This document shows, one piece after another, positions 34,570 to 44,033 of a stretch of DNA of 64,000 bases (its first letter is position 1; each line of letters begins with the position of its first letter). A program made the position numbers and the translations under genes. The stretch lies in the NCBI RefSeq assembly GCF_025567085.1, contig NZ_JAOQJN010000006.1:62001-126000 (forward strand), in the 5' to 3' direction. This stretch comes from Bovifimicola ammoniilytica (GTDB taxonomy: Bacteria > Bacillota > Clostridia > Lachnospirales > Lachnospiraceae). Under the pieces are notes generated by a model. It made no database searches, had not been told where the DNA came from, and worked only from the letters and a program-made list of their open reading frames with translations.

Positions 34570-36641
34570 TGAAGAAGAGAGTTCTAGCTATAGTAATGTC
34601 TGTAATGCTTATATTGCTAGCAGGATGTGAAGATAAAGAATATCCCAAACATACATTGAGTACAGAAGAGACTAAGCATACAGTAGATAAGCAATATAAT
34701 GATACTGTACAGCTTACCGAGACAGATATTCAGAAAATGAATGATAATAAGGCAGTATTTGTATATAGTGACGAGAATTATGTTACTACGTTAGTTGGCA
34801 AATACTATGATGAGAAAATAAATGACTACGAAGATGCAGTTGAATCATTAAACGGAGTGGCTTCATTAATTGGATTGTCAGCGGGTTCTGAATTCTTCTG
34901 CGTATTTGGTGAGCAGGATAGTAAAGGATATACATATTATACATTTCAACAGAAATACGGTGGACTTACATTACAATATGCAACCTTAAAAGTTATTGTT
35001 GACCCGGAGGGATATGCGGCGGGATTGTCGTGTTCATTTACACCGGATGTGGGTATTGCAGAAGAAAAGACATTTATAAGTGCAGCGCAGGCGGAAAGTA
35101 TAGTTAAGAAGCAATATCCTGATATAGATTTTAAATATTATACAGACTATACGCAGAAGTCAGCAGTTACATTTAACACCAGAACAGTTGAATGTATGGT
35201 TGTATATACATCTAATCCTGAACAATCAGTTTCATTTGACATGCCATATATTGAACATTTTGTAACATATGCAGGCGAATATCTGACATCGGTTCCAACT
35301 TCCTCGATAGGTTCGGCAATAGATGATGCATACAAGACAGAGGATTATTTTAAGAATCTTCAGGCTGGTACCTATACAGGAAAGGTTAAGTTATATGATG
35401 GAAGTTCCTTAGAAATCACAGTACCTACAGCATATAATTCGCAGGACGGTAAATATTATCTGGCGGATATTGACAGAAAAATTATGGTATCGGATTATGC
35501 TGCATTTAATTATGACAATGGCAGATTAGATTTCATAACATCAGATGATAACAACGGTTGGGATGATAATTATCTGATAACATATTATAACTACATTCGT
35601 GCTTATGATTATTATGCTGATATGAATATTAGGTCAATAGATGGTTTTGAAACCCCTATACTTATTACTGTAAATATGTGTAATGAGAAAGGCGAGGCTG
35701 AGAATAATGCGTGCTTTTATGGTGTGAATAATGGCTGGGCGTGTTTTGGAAGTAGTCAGGCAAACAGATATGGAGAGGCACTTGACGTAGTAGGTCATGA
35801 GTATACCCATGGAGTAACCAGAAGTTCTATGCAGGGAACTAAATATGCAAATGAGACGGGTGCAATTAACGAAGCATACAGTGATATTATGGGAAATATA
35901 ATGGAAATGCGAGCAAATGCAACAACTGACGGTTCTTGGAAATTAGCCGAGAACAGTGGAGAAACACTACGTTCTATGAGTAATCCTAATCTGTATAAAC
36001 AGCCTGCATATGTGGGTGATGAGTATTATGGTGCAAATGTAATTACACCACATCAATATAATGATAACGGAAGTGTGCATCAGAACAATTCATTATTATC
36101 GCATATTGCATACCGGTTATATAAAGATGGAATGAGTCTTTCAGATGAGAGTAAATTATGGTACACATCGATAGAATTAATTACACCGCTTTCAGATTAT
36201 GATGATGTCTATGCGTGCTTATTATTTAGTGCCAAGATAAATGGTTTAGATAAGTATTCTGATAAAATTACTGAATTATTTGAGGCAGCAGGTCTGTTAG
36301 GTGACAGAAACAGTAATGCATATGATACAAAGAAATCAGGTTGTGGCAGACTCGAAATTAAAGTATCAGATGAACTTGCACAGGGTTGTGATTTCGTTGG
36401 AGTATATTCGGTTGCAAGTGATGGAAGTCTTACATATGAAAGTTCAGTATGTCCTGATGTAAATGGAAGAATTTCCGTATTAATTCCTGCTGGGCGATAT
36501 GCATTTATATATGGACATGTGACAGAGGAGGGCGTACAGAATTACGGATATCAGAGGTCAGGCTGGGCTTCGGGAACAGATTATCTGGTTGCTGTTGAAA
36601 TAGAAAATGGTAAAACAACAAATTTAGATGATGTAAGTTAG
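34569..36641 (+). CDS. M4 (thermolysin-like) metalloprotease lipoprotein
   Basis: 690 residues, anchored outside the cell by lipobox LLAGC (about residue 20). Residues about 30-250 look like the FTP/PepSY propeptide region that inhibits M4 enzymes before maturation. The catalytic zinc motif HEYTH (in VVGHEYTHGVTRSS, about residue 412) and downstream third ligand in GAINEAYSDIMGN (about 437) are intact, and NGSVHQNNSLLSHIAYRL carries the usual transition-state region, although the canonical His-rich text is modified. A C-terminal beta domain follows (about 585-690). It is unusual that a secreted-type protease keeps a lipid anchor. Second gene of a four-gene unit. Confidence 0.85.
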   Translation: MKKRVLAIVMSVMLILLAGCEDKEYPKHTLSTEETKHTVDKQYNDTVQLTETDIQKMNDNKAVFVYSDENYVTTLVGKYYDEKINDYEDAVESLNGVASLIGLSAGSEFFCVFGEQDSKGYTYYTFQQKYGGLTLQYATLKVIVDPEGYAAGLSCSFTPDVGIAEEKTFISAAQAESIVKKQYPDIDFKYYTDYTQKSAVTFNTRTVECMVVYTSNPEQSVSFDMPYIEHFVTYAGEYLTSVPTSSIGSAIDDAYKTEDYFKNLQAGTYTGKVKLYDGSSLEITVPTAYNSQDGKYYLADIDRKIMVSDYAAFNYDNGRLDFITSDDNNGWDDNYLITYYNYIRAYDYYADMNIRSIDGFETPILITVNMCNEKGEAENNACFYGVNNGWACFGSSQANRYGEALDVVGHEYTHGVTRSSMQGTKYANETGAINEAYSDIMGNIMEMRANATTDGSWKLAENSGETLRSMSNPNLYKQPAYVGDEYYGANVITPHQYNDNGSVHQNNSLLSHIAYRLYKDGMSLSDESKLWYTSIELITPLSDYDDVYACLLFSAKINGLDKYSDKITELFEAAGLLGDRNSNAYDTKKSGCGRLEIKVSDELAQGCDFVGVYSVASDGSLTYESSVCPDVNGRISVLIPAGRYAFIYGHVTEEGVQNYGYQRSGWASGTDYLVAVEIENGKTTNLDDVS

Positions 36642-36654
36642 GAGGTGAAGGCAT

Positions 36655-38235
36655 TTGAAAAAGCATAAAAAACTAATATGGATATTAATAATAATCTTCA
36701 TAATTGTAGCAATAGCTACAGGTGTTACGATATTTTGCTTAGTGACATTTAATGAGAGAGATTTCGTGATTAACAGCAAGAATACCAGTAATGAGGATAT
36801 AAATATTTCTGATGATACTAAAGTATATGGGAATGCTGATGATAATTATTCATTTGTATATAATGCAGAGGCTGAGTTAGTCGAAGATAATTCGAACATT
36901 TACCTGTACACAGTTGAAGAGGGCGAACCACCATATATTATGATTTATTATTCCAAGGGCAAGATAAAGCCTGAGAAATATTTTAGGGATTATAAGAAAA
37001 TGGTGAAAAAGTCATATAAGAAAGCTTCATTTAAGAAGATTTCACAGGTACATATTGGAGATAAGACACTTTATATGTTAAGAGCCGAGATAAAAAGTGA
37101 GGGTTCAACATATGTAATCGACAGATATATAGAGATATATAAGAATTGCAGTGTTCAATACACGATTAAGAGTAACCATACAGGAAGTGAGGACGAAGTC
37201 TTAGCTGGCATCATAAAGAGCTTCTGTTTTGACAGCAAAGCATATTCTAACCGAAATAATAGTGGTAATAATGATAGCAATAATACATCAGATACCCTAG
37301 AATATAAAGATTTCAGTTCCATTTCTAATGATAAAATAGGTATCTCAATGTCTGTCCCTGCGGATTTGCAAATGCAGGAGATACCAATAGGTCTATACGG
37401 CCAGAGCGACAATATTATTCTGTTTGCTTCATATCAGAACAGCGATGCTACGGGGGCTGCCATATATGATGCAGATGATTTTGTAAACAGGATAGCAGAA
37501 GTAGATGGACTGCTGCAAAGCCAATTAGGTGTAGACAAAGTCACAATAAATAATGGTTCAGAAGAACAACTTGGCAATTATCTGGCTTATGGATTTCCTA
37601 TACAGATTGAAACTGATGGATTTAAGGGAAGTGGAAAGCTATATCTGATAAATGGTTCAAAGAATAGTTCAAATGCAGGCTGTTATATTTTATATTATGC
37701 AGTTTCTAATGAAGATAAATATACAAAGGCAGCCGAGCAGTGCATAAGCAGTTTCAGTATAGACAGTGAGCCACAGGATATGCCGTCATATCAGAAATAT
37801 TCAGATACAACTAATAAGATATCATTCTTATATAGAACAGGAATCACAGATAAAAAACCTGAGGATATGGGTGGCATTATTCGATTGGAATTGTCAGATG
37901 ATTCATTTATTATGGTGGAAATAACTAATACCAGTACTGAGAGCGTTAATTCAGCCGATGATTATATGCAGCAGTTCGTAAAACTTCTGAAAGAAGACAA
38001 TTCTGATATCAAGTATACAGTCAGCGAGATATCCAGGGCTGACAGTGGCAGGTATGATTTTAAAACAGTCGATATCTCATATAATTATGAAGGCAAGGAC
38101 AGAGTTCTTTCATTAAGTTGTGCAGATGGTTCTAACGGAGTTATATATAGAATCTATTATTCTGGAATAACTGATGAAGCAGAGAAACTTAAAACATTAT
38201 ATAGTGATATTCTATGGTCGTTTAGAGCTGGCTAA
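36655..38235 (+). CDS. Membrane-anchored extracytoplasmic protein, unknown function
   Basis: About 526 residues. Start is TTG, set by TAGGAGGTGAAGG; a Lys-rich start and one membrane helix (LIWILIIIFIIVAIATGVTIFCLV) place the rest outside. Three similar alpha/beta modules seem to repeat (about 60-190, 215-370 and 385-520), each ending in a segment like CISSFSID / IIKSFCFD / YSDILWSFRA, reminiscent of PsbP/DUF1795-type folds. The repeat relation is seen by eye. It lies 13 bp after the M4 protease gene and probably is co-expressed. Confidence 0.55.
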   Translation: MKKHKKLIWILIIIFIIVAIATGVTIFCLVTFNERDFVINSKNTSNEDINISDDTKVYGNADDNYSFVYNAEAELVEDNSNIYLYTVEEGEPPYIMIYYSKGKIKPEKYFRDYKKMVKKSYKKASFKKISQVHIGDKTLYMLRAEIKSEGSTYVIDRYIEIYKNCSVQYTIKSNHTGSEDEVLAGIIKSFCFDSKAYSNRNNSGNNDSNNTSDTLEYKDFSSISNDKIGISMSVPADLQMQEIPIGLYGQSDNIILFASYQNSDATGAAIYDADDFVNRIAEVDGLLQSQLGVDKVTINNGSEEQLGNYLAYGFPIQIETDGFKGSGKLYLINGSKNSSNAGCYILYYAVSNEDKYTKAAEQCISSFSIDSEPQDMPSYQKYSDTTNKISFLYRTGITDKKPEDMGGIIRLELSDDSFIMVEITNTSTESVNSADDYMQQFVKLLKEDNSDIKYTVSEISRADSGRYDFKTVDISYNYEGKDRVLSLSCADGSNGVIYRIYYSGITDEAEKLKTLYSDILWSFRAG

Positions 38236-38252
38236 GAAGAATGGAGGTCAAT

Positions 38253-39299
38253 ATGAGGAAAACAGGAAAGAAGTTAGCATTAATACTTACAATGGCAATA
38301 ACATTAACATTATTTACATCATGCGGTGGTAAGAAAAGTGATGTCGGAGGATTAGGAGACGATAATAAGGTAAATAATATATTTAATCAGGGTAAAAATA
38401 AAGATACGGATAATAATTCAAATGGTGGTTATGACAATAATGATGATAGCAATGATGATAATAATGATAAAGATAGTGATGATAGTGGTCAGAATGACAA
38501 ATCAAATGATAAGAAGAGTAATAAAAAGGGCAGCAGTAAGAATAATAAAAGCACATTACAACTTGAGACTTATAAAGGAGATGGCTTTTCAATATTAGTA
38601 CCAAAGGGCTGGAATATAATGACAGGTGGAGATGGTGTATATTTCTGGTATAACATTTACAATCCACAGGACGAGAGTATGATGGTATTCCAATATGGTA
38701 AATTAGAGCCTTTTCTCAAATCATATGAGGCAAAAGCATCATGGCAGAAGTGGGCACCAATAACAGGGACAGGAGACGAGACATTTGCTCATGCGCCGGT
38801 ATGTCTTGAAAAAACTGCAAAAGGAATATTAGATTGCTGGAGTGAATGTATTGAATTTCAACAGTATATAGGTCAGAATCCTACATTTATAAGTCTTAAT
38901 AATTTTTCCATAAAGAGTTGTGATGCATATCAGGGAAAATTAGCTTCGTTAGGGCTTCCTGAAAGTATAGCGATTGCATCATGCAGTACAGCTACAGGAA
39001 AAAAAGCAGTAATTACACTTTCAACAGCGATATTTGATCCGGGATATATGGACTTTTTTATGGAAGGAATAGACACTTATTATACATCAGCTTATAACAC
39101 AACAGGAATTTTACTTCCTGAAAATTGCGATGAGGCCTATGCAAAAGCATTAGCACAGTGTGCGGCCAGTCTTGAATTCGACGAGGAATTTGTCGCAAGA
39201 GCAAATAGACAGAGCGATGCAGTTTTATCAGATGTGCAGCAGCGCTTAGCAGAGAATGAGGCATTAATGGATGAATTTATGAGAAAATGGGGATATTAA
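38253..39299 (+). CDS. Surface lipoprotein with Asp/Asn/Ser/Lys linker
   Basis: About 348 residues. Signal peptide with lipobox LFTSC (ending about residue 24), then about 75 residues of almost only Asp, Asn, Ser, Lys and Gly, then a compact domain from about residue 105 (YKGDGFSILVPKGWNIM...), which again resembles PsbP/DUF1795-like modules. ATG at 38253 is chosen because GGAGG at 38243 overlaps the ORF start at 38241. Last gene of the cluster, before a terminator. Shared linker style with the lipoprotein at 33250 suggests a common surface system. Confidence 0.6.
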   Translation: MRKTGKKLALILTMAITLTLFTSCGGKKSDVGGLGDDNKVNNIFNQGKNKDTDNNSNGGYDNNDDSNDDNNDKDSDDSGQNDKSNDKKSNKKGSSKNNKSTLQLETYKGDGFSILVPKGWNIMTGGDGVYFWYNIYNPQDESMMVFQYGKLEPFLKSYEAKASWQKWAPITGTGDETFAHAPVCLEKTAKGILDCWSECIEFQQYIGQNPTFISLNNFSIKSCDAYQGKLASLGLPESIAIASCSTATGKKAVITLSTAIFDPGYMDFFMEGIDTYYTSAYNTTGILLPENCDEAYAKALAQCAASLEFDEEFVARANRQSDAVLSDVQQRLAENEALMDEFMRKWGY

Positions 39300-39300
39300 G

Positions 39301-39381
39301 GGGAGAATCATAGTTGTGTGAAAATTATGGTGTAATTAAAGGGAAGAATCGTAGTTGTGTGAAAAATAGGGTGTAATTAAA
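39301..39381. repeat. Two 40-bp tandem repeats after the lipoprotein cluster
   Basis: Units 39301-39340 and 39341-39381 share ATAGTTGTGTGAAAA... and GGTGTAATTAAA with a few differences. No open frame. Confidence 0.65.
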
Positions 39382-39382
39382 G

Positions 39383-39412
39383 ACAGTCAGGCGCAATCGT
39401 CTGGCTGTTTTT
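39383..39412 (+). terminator. Terminator of the lipoprotein cluster
   Basis: ACAGTCAG pairs with CTGGCTGT (one G-U), loop GCGCAATCGT, followed by TTTT. Confidence 0.75.
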
Positions 39413-39420
39413 GATATTTA

Positions 39421-39558
39421 TTACCAGGAAAATTTCGTTGAAATTGCCCTGGTAAGTAAAAAACGCTCTGCGAGGATCGCACTGCGGAGGAGCAGAAAAT
39501 GTTGCTATAGCAACCCGCCGCAGGCGGAGCATGTCGCAAGCGACATTTTTTATTCTTA
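39421..39558. repeat. GC-rich multi-hairpin repeat, copy 2
   Basis: Partner of 7698-7834 with about a dozen differences. The outer stem TACCAGG/CCTGGTA is better paired here, supporting selection on structure or a shared mobile origin. It directly follows a terminator. Confidence 0.75.
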
Positions 39559-39644
39559 AAAAATGTTGGATATGCAACAGAGAGTTATCATAATCTGGGT
39601 ATAATAAATGTATAAGACATTTATTGAAAAGGAGATTAACTACT

Positions 39645-41006
39645 ATGAATGGAAATAAAGAAACTAATACTAATGTAAGAAATAATACAAAAACTAATAT
39701 AAAAAATATTATAGAAAATAATACAGAAAACCGTACAGAACTATTAAAAAAATATCTTAAAAGATTAGGAGAGGGTGAGAGTTTAGAAAGTGTCAGAAGT
39801 GATTTTGTGGAGAAATTCAGTGAAGTTGATGCATCTGAGATTATGAAAGCAGAACAGGAGTTATTAAGCGAGGGAACACCACTTACTGAAGTACAGAAAC
39901 TTTGTGATATACATGCAGCATTATTTCATGGTGCAACAATTGAAGAAAAGATAGCCAATGCCGAAAAAGCTGTCAGAGAATCAGTTGAAGCAGAAGAAAA
40001 TCAGAGAGAAAAACAGATAAAAAAACAAGAAAAAATGCAGGAAGAACAAGAGAAAGCTGAGTCAAAAACGGTTATGTTTGGAAGTGTGGATTATTCTGAC
40101 AAACATACAAAAGCATTAAGACTTGAGAGAATTATCGGTCATCCGCTTTATACATTTACAAAGGAAAATGAAGCACTGACTGAGTTGCTCAATAAATATA
40201 ATGAAACAAAAGATATAAATGCACTTGCAGTAATTCGAGATGTATCAATACATTATGCTAAAAAAGGTGATTTGATTTATCCACAGTTAAATGTAAGACA
40301 TGGGATATCTGGTCCGTCTGATGTAATGTGGACGGTTGATGATGAAATCAGAGATGAATTTGCAAGCCTTATGAAAGAAGATAATCATAATGAAAAATGG
40401 AATCAGCGATTAGAGGCGGTATTAAAACGTATAGAAGATATGATTTATAAGGAGCAGAATATTCTTTTTCCTAATTGTGCTGTAAACTTCACAGAAGATG
40501 AATGGATTGGAATATATAACGATTCTAAGGACTATGCAGTATGTTTTGGTGTGGAAAATGAAATATGGGATAAAGCAGAGAATAAATCAACCAAAGCAGC
40601 TAATAAAAGTGAATATTCTAAAGAAGAAATAGTTATGCCGGGAGGTCATATGACAATTGAACAGCTTACGGCATTACTTAACACAATTCCACTTGAAATC
40701 AGCTTTATTGATGACAATAATATTAACAGATTTTTTAATGAGGGACCAAAAGTATTTAAACGTCCGGGCATGGCAATTGACAGGGAAGTGTTCTCATGCC
40801 ATCCACCTAAAATCGAGCCAATGGTACGTGCAATTATTGAAGATTTTAGAAATAACAAAAGAGACAGTGTTCAGGTGTGGACGGAAAAAGGCGGTCGTTC
40901 AATGTTAGTCACTTATATGGCAGTAAGAGATAAAGAGGAAAATTATATTGGAACGGTTGAACTTGTGCAGGATATGGAATTTGCAAAAGAGCATTTTAAA
41001 AAGTAG
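39645..41006 (+). CDS. DUF438 / hemerythrin / PAS sensor protein
   Basis: About 453 residues, cytosolic. Order of domains: DUF438 (about 25-110, LKKYLKRLGEGESLESVRSDF, KLCDIHAALFHG), a coiled Glu/Lys/Gln stretch, a hemerythrin-like domain with likely di-iron His residues (ERIIGHPLYTF, IRDVSIHYAKKGDLIYP), and a C-terminal PAS domain (about 340-450, IPLEISFIDDNNINRFFNEG...EVFSCHPPK). The middle YPQLNVRHGISGPSDVMWTVDDEIR is a hallmark. Such proteins probably sense redox or NO. ATG at 39645 is set by AAGGAG; monocistronic. Confidence 0.9.
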   Translation: MNGNKETNTNVRNNTKTNIKNIIENNTENRTELLKKYLKRLGEGESLESVRSDFVEKFSEVDASEIMKAEQELLSEGTPLTEVQKLCDIHAALFHGATIEEKIANAEKAVRESVEAEENQREKQIKKQEKMQEEQEKAESKTVMFGSVDYSDKHTKALRLERIIGHPLYTFTKENEALTELLNKYNETKDINALAVIRDVSIHYAKKGDLIYPQLNVRHGISGPSDVMWTVDDEIRDEFASLMKEDNHNEKWNQRLEAVLKRIEDMIYKEQNILFPNCAVNFTEDEWIGIYNDSKDYAVCFGVENEIWDKAENKSTKAANKSEYSKEEIVMPGGHMTIEQLTALLNTIPLEISFIDDNNINRFFNEGPKVFKRPGMAIDREVFSCHPPKIEPMVRAIIEDFRNNKRDSVQVWTEKGGRSMLVTYMAVRDKEENYIGTVELVQDMEFAKEHFKK

Positions 41007-41282
41007 TATTTTAGCAAAATGATTAGGGGTGAGACAATAGAATTTCAAATCAGAACAGGAATTAAAAAAGTAATATTTAAGGAGTAATCATGGCGTCAAA
41101 ATCTTCATTGAATTAAACGTATATTGTATGTGGCTATTCAATGACAGGTTTTGGCACCTTATTAATTAAACATTGAAAAAAAGGGGATAAAATGATATTA
41201 TGAATTTAATAGTATGATGCTTGAATGGAAGCTGGATGGATAAAAATGGTGAATAATTATAATTAAAAGAAGGCGAAAAATT

Positions 41283-42395
41283 ATGCAATTACCATATTCT
41301 GAAGAACTGAATATAGAATATCTGGGACGTTTGTTTGATAATACCACTGAGTGCTACAAGTTCTTTTGGTTTAAGGCAATTGTCACAAAAGTAACTGCGG
41401 GAAAATATGAACTCACATATGAGGAGTTAGTAGACGAGATGATAGCAGATGCGTATTTTATGGTAACGGAATATCATCTTAATCTTGGACCTAAAGATGC
41501 ACTAGAGGGCATAGTGAATTTAATTAGGATAAAGAATCCTGCTCTTAAATCATGCGAGAAGCAGTCAGTTATTATAGATTTCCTTAAAAATACACAGGAT
41601 AAAGAGATTATTAGCAAAAAACGTGCATTGACATATAATGTTCCATATCGTTTGCAATCGCCATTTATGGAAAATGTGAAAGGCAAAGAATGGAATGTTG
41701 GTGAAAGCAGACTTATTGCCAAAATTAATCAGGAGAATCGTTTGATTTATTATTTTGAAGCATTGAATGGTCTTAGCACAAAGATAATTGTTCAAAGTGA
41801 CTGGGCGCAGTATATCATAAAAAATCAGGAGATTATTAAAGGCTGGCTTGAATATAAAATGATTATGTATATTCAGAAACGTAATCCAAGTGTGCCGGGA
41901 ATTGCAGATAAGTTGTATCCACCGTATGAACGTAACCTTGAAAGAGTGAAGAAGTATTGGAGGTTGATATTATCATTAGAGCCTGTCCACGAAATATATG
42001 GTGACAATATTTTAACGGAAAATGACTTATCGATTGACCATTTTGTTCCATGGTCTTACGTGGCACATGATGAAATGTGGAATCTAAACCCGACTACGAA
42101 AAGTATAAACAGTTCTAAGAGCAACAATTTACCAGACTGGAATACATATTTTGAGAAGCTTGTCAGACAGGAATATCAGTCCTACCAAATGCTATGGAAA
42201 TATGATGCGGTTCATAAAGAGTTTGATAAATGTGCGAAAGAACATATCAATAATGATGACATTCGCTATCGAATTTATCGAAAAGGTCTTGAATTTACTG
42301 AATTTGCGGGAGAATTAGAATCAATCATTTTACCGGTATATCAATCTGCAAAGAATTGCGGTTTTACTAACTGGAAATATCAGAATGTAAGGTAA
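41283..42395 (+). CDS. HNH endonuclease domain protein
   Basis: 370 residues. The HNH motif lies at about 250-285: LSIDHFVPWSYVAHDEMWNLNP followed by INSSKSN, with the catalytic His and the Asn of the NLNP strand intact. The N-terminal 240 residues are not recognised (helical, FFWFKAIVTKV). It probably cuts DNA; stand-alone HNH proteins like this often act in restriction or phage defence. The ribosome site is weak (GAAGGCG). It lies at the left end of the variable island; no methyltransferase partner is adjacent. Confidence 0.75.
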   Translation: MQLPYSEELNIEYLGRLFDNTTECYKFFWFKAIVTKVTAGKYELTYEELVDEMIADAYFMVTEYHLNLGPKDALEGIVNLIRIKNPALKSCEKQSVIIDFLKNTQDKEIISKKRALTYNVPYRLQSPFMENVKGKEWNVGESRLIAKINQENRLIYYFEALNGLSTKIIVQSDWAQYIIKNQEIIKGWLEYKMIMYIQKRNPSVPGIADKLYPPYERNLERVKKYWRLILSLEPVHEIYGDNILTENDLSIDHFVPWSYVAHDEMWNLNPTTKSINSSKSNNLPDWNTYFEKLVRQEYQSYQMLWKYDAVHKEFDKCAKEHINNDDIRYRIYRKGLEFTEFAGELESIILPVYQSAKNCGFTNWKYQNVR

Positions 42396-42401
42396 TACGG
42401 A

Positions 42402-42515
42402 GTGGTAAAATATGAAGGAAAACCTTGTAACATAAATGATTATGATACAGAGCTACAAGACGGAAAATTGATAGTGGGGATTAGTCATCAACACGTTTTG
42501 TACTATAACGCATAA
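42402..42515 (+). CDS. Possible 37-residue peptide after the HNH gene
   Basis: GTG start 6 bp after the HNH stop; frame reads VKYEGKPCNINDYDTELQDG... to TAA. Coding-like composition but no convincing ribosome site. It could be the remnant of a larger gene. Low support. Confidence 0.25.
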   Translation: MVKYEGKPCNINDYDTELQDGKLIVGISHQHVLYYNA

Positions 42516-42519
42516 TACA

Positions 42520-42574
42520 ATTAGCATCTGTCAAAGTCATCTTAAAAATGACCTTGATAGATGCTAATATTTTT
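42520..42574. terminator. Bidirectional terminator between the HNH and YjfB genes
   Basis: ATTAGCATCT pairs with AGATGCTAAT, inner GTCAT/ATGAC, followed by ATTTTT. Confidence 0.8.
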
Positions 42575-42643
42575 GTTAACAGTATAAAAACAATATAAAT
42601 TTAGATGCTTCTAAGAATAATTCCGAGAGAAACTATCTGATTG

Positions 42644-42829
42644 TTAGATACGAATATCAATATTTTGTCCAACCATTGGATTAACTGATTTCTCTAACAT
42701 TTCAATCATAGCTGCACCCGTCTCATCAGTAGCTTCTAAAGATTTACTTAACAGTGCCATTCCGATATCTGTGTTAACATTTGCACTAGACAAGGTAATT
42801 GAAGCAAGTGATAATCCTTGAATATCCAT
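42644..42829 (-). CDS. yjfB: YjfB family small protein
   Basis: 61 residues, full length for the YjfB family (putative motility-associated peptides in Firmicutes). Starts MDIQGLSLASITLS, middle VNTDIGMALLSKSLE, end MLEKSVNPMVGQNIDIRI, all matching the family pattern. Perfect AAAGGAGGTAGCT site on the minus strand. No flagellar genes are present nearby. Convergent with the HNH gene. Confidence 0.85.
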   Translation of the reverse strand: MDIQGLSLASITLSSANVNTDIGMALLSKSLEATDETGAAMIEMLEKSVNPMVGQNIDIRI

Positions 42830-43019
42830 ATAGCTACCTCCTTTTGATAAACGTGTTTATTTATATAAATTATAACGTAAGGTGGCTGGGGATGTCAATA
42901 AGAAGTGGAGAAAAATGTGGAAGACCAAAATGTGAAAGAATGTGGAGAATTGCGAAAAAATGATGTAGAAGATGTGAAATAAATAACAAGATATTCTGTT
43001 AGATATAATAAAAAAATTA

Positions 43020-43261
43020 TAGCGTAAATATAATTTTAAGTTACTTGAATTTATGGAATAGACTATGCTAAAATAGATATAAGTTGATATTATGTCATGA
43101 ATTCTAAAACTATATTAAAGAATATGTATAATGAATTAATGTCTGGTAAGAATGCTTATTTTATTAATGAATGGACGTTAATCAAATGTGGAAGAAAAAA
43201 GATGAGAGAGTATGTTGATGAATTACCGGCAGTTGATAGGATTATGCCACCTGGAAATTAG
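43020..43261 (+). pseudogene. Truncated duplicate of the 126-residue Wadjet leader gene with its promoter
   Basis: 43020-43094 closely matches the upstream region 45956-46029, and 43093-43209 matches codons 84-122 of the gene at 46088 (46336-46452) with few differences; the DNA in between is deleted. An open frame remains from ATG 43097 to TAG 43261 (54 residues) with a different C-terminus (EYVDELPAVDRIMPPGN). It probably arose by duplication and internal deletion, directly ahead of the ATP-grasp gene. The gap 42830-43019 holds nothing recognisable. Confidence 0.7.
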
Positions 43262-43297
43262 AAATTTAGTTTTAAAGAGTTACTATAGGAGAAAATT

Positions 43298-44026
43298 ATG
43301 AAAGTATATTTACAAGTTAATAATAAAGGATTACCTTTGGATTATGATCATTTTAATGCTGCATATGGATTTAGAGAAATGGGATTTGAAATAGTTGAGT
43401 TTGAAACATATGATACATTAAAAAAGTCAGAGATAAATGATGTTATAGTTGGTTATTCAGGACCAATTGAAACTAGATTATATGATTTTGGAGTGAGAAT
43501 TCCGGATATTGATTATCCTGAATCTATTTCTGGTTATCTTGGAAGAAAAATATGGAAATCAACTATTAATACAATTAATAATAATCCTGATTTATGGAAT
43601 GTATTTGTGAAGCCTGTCAGAAGAAAATCATTTAAGGGACGTGTTGTAAGAGGTGTTAAGGATTTAATTGGTTGTGGAGCTACAAACGGGGATCAGGAAG
43701 TGTATGTGAGTGAAATATTAAATTTTGTTTCTGAATATAGAGTATTTGTGAGATATGGAGAAATTGCAGATATAAGACATTATGCAGGAGATTGGTCAGT
43801 GTTTCCGGATGCAAATACAATAGCAAGTTGCGTGGAAGATTATAAAGAAGGAATTAACACATATGCAATTGATTTTGGAGTTACAGATAAGGGAACAACA
43901 AATCTTATAGAAGTTAATGTATCAGGGGCTATAGGGTCATATGGACTTGATCCGATTATGTATGCAAAATTTATGTCAGCCAGATGGGCAGAATTAACCG
44001 GAACGGAGGATGAATGTAAATTTTGA
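43298..44026 (+). CDS. ATP-grasp protein, R2K-like clade
   Basis: 242 residues, cytosolic. The pattern VFVKPVRRKSFKGRVV (ATP-binding Lys), EILNFVSEYRVFVRYGEIADIRHYAGDW and the metal-binding end NLIEVNVSGAIGSYGLDP resembles the compact R2K family of ATP-grasp enzymes, which have been proposed to ligate amino acids or peptides in conflict systems. The assignment is by motif only. Start ATG with ATAGGAGAAAATT. It stands alone behind the truncated duplicate, in a region crowded with defence genes; its substrate is unknown. Confidence 0.7.
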   Translation: MKVYLQVNNKGLPLDYDHFNAAYGFREMGFEIVEFETYDTLKKSEINDVIVGYSGPIETRLYDFGVRIPDIDYPESISGYLGRKIWKSTINTINNNPDLWNVFVKPVRRKSFKGRVVRGVKDLIGCGATNGDQEVYVSEILNFVSEYRVFVRYGEIADIRHYAGDWSVFPDANTIASCVEDYKEGINTYAIDFGVTDKGTTNLIEVNVSGAIGSYGLDPIMYAKFMSARWAELTGTEDECKF

Positions 44027-44033
44027 GGATTAA

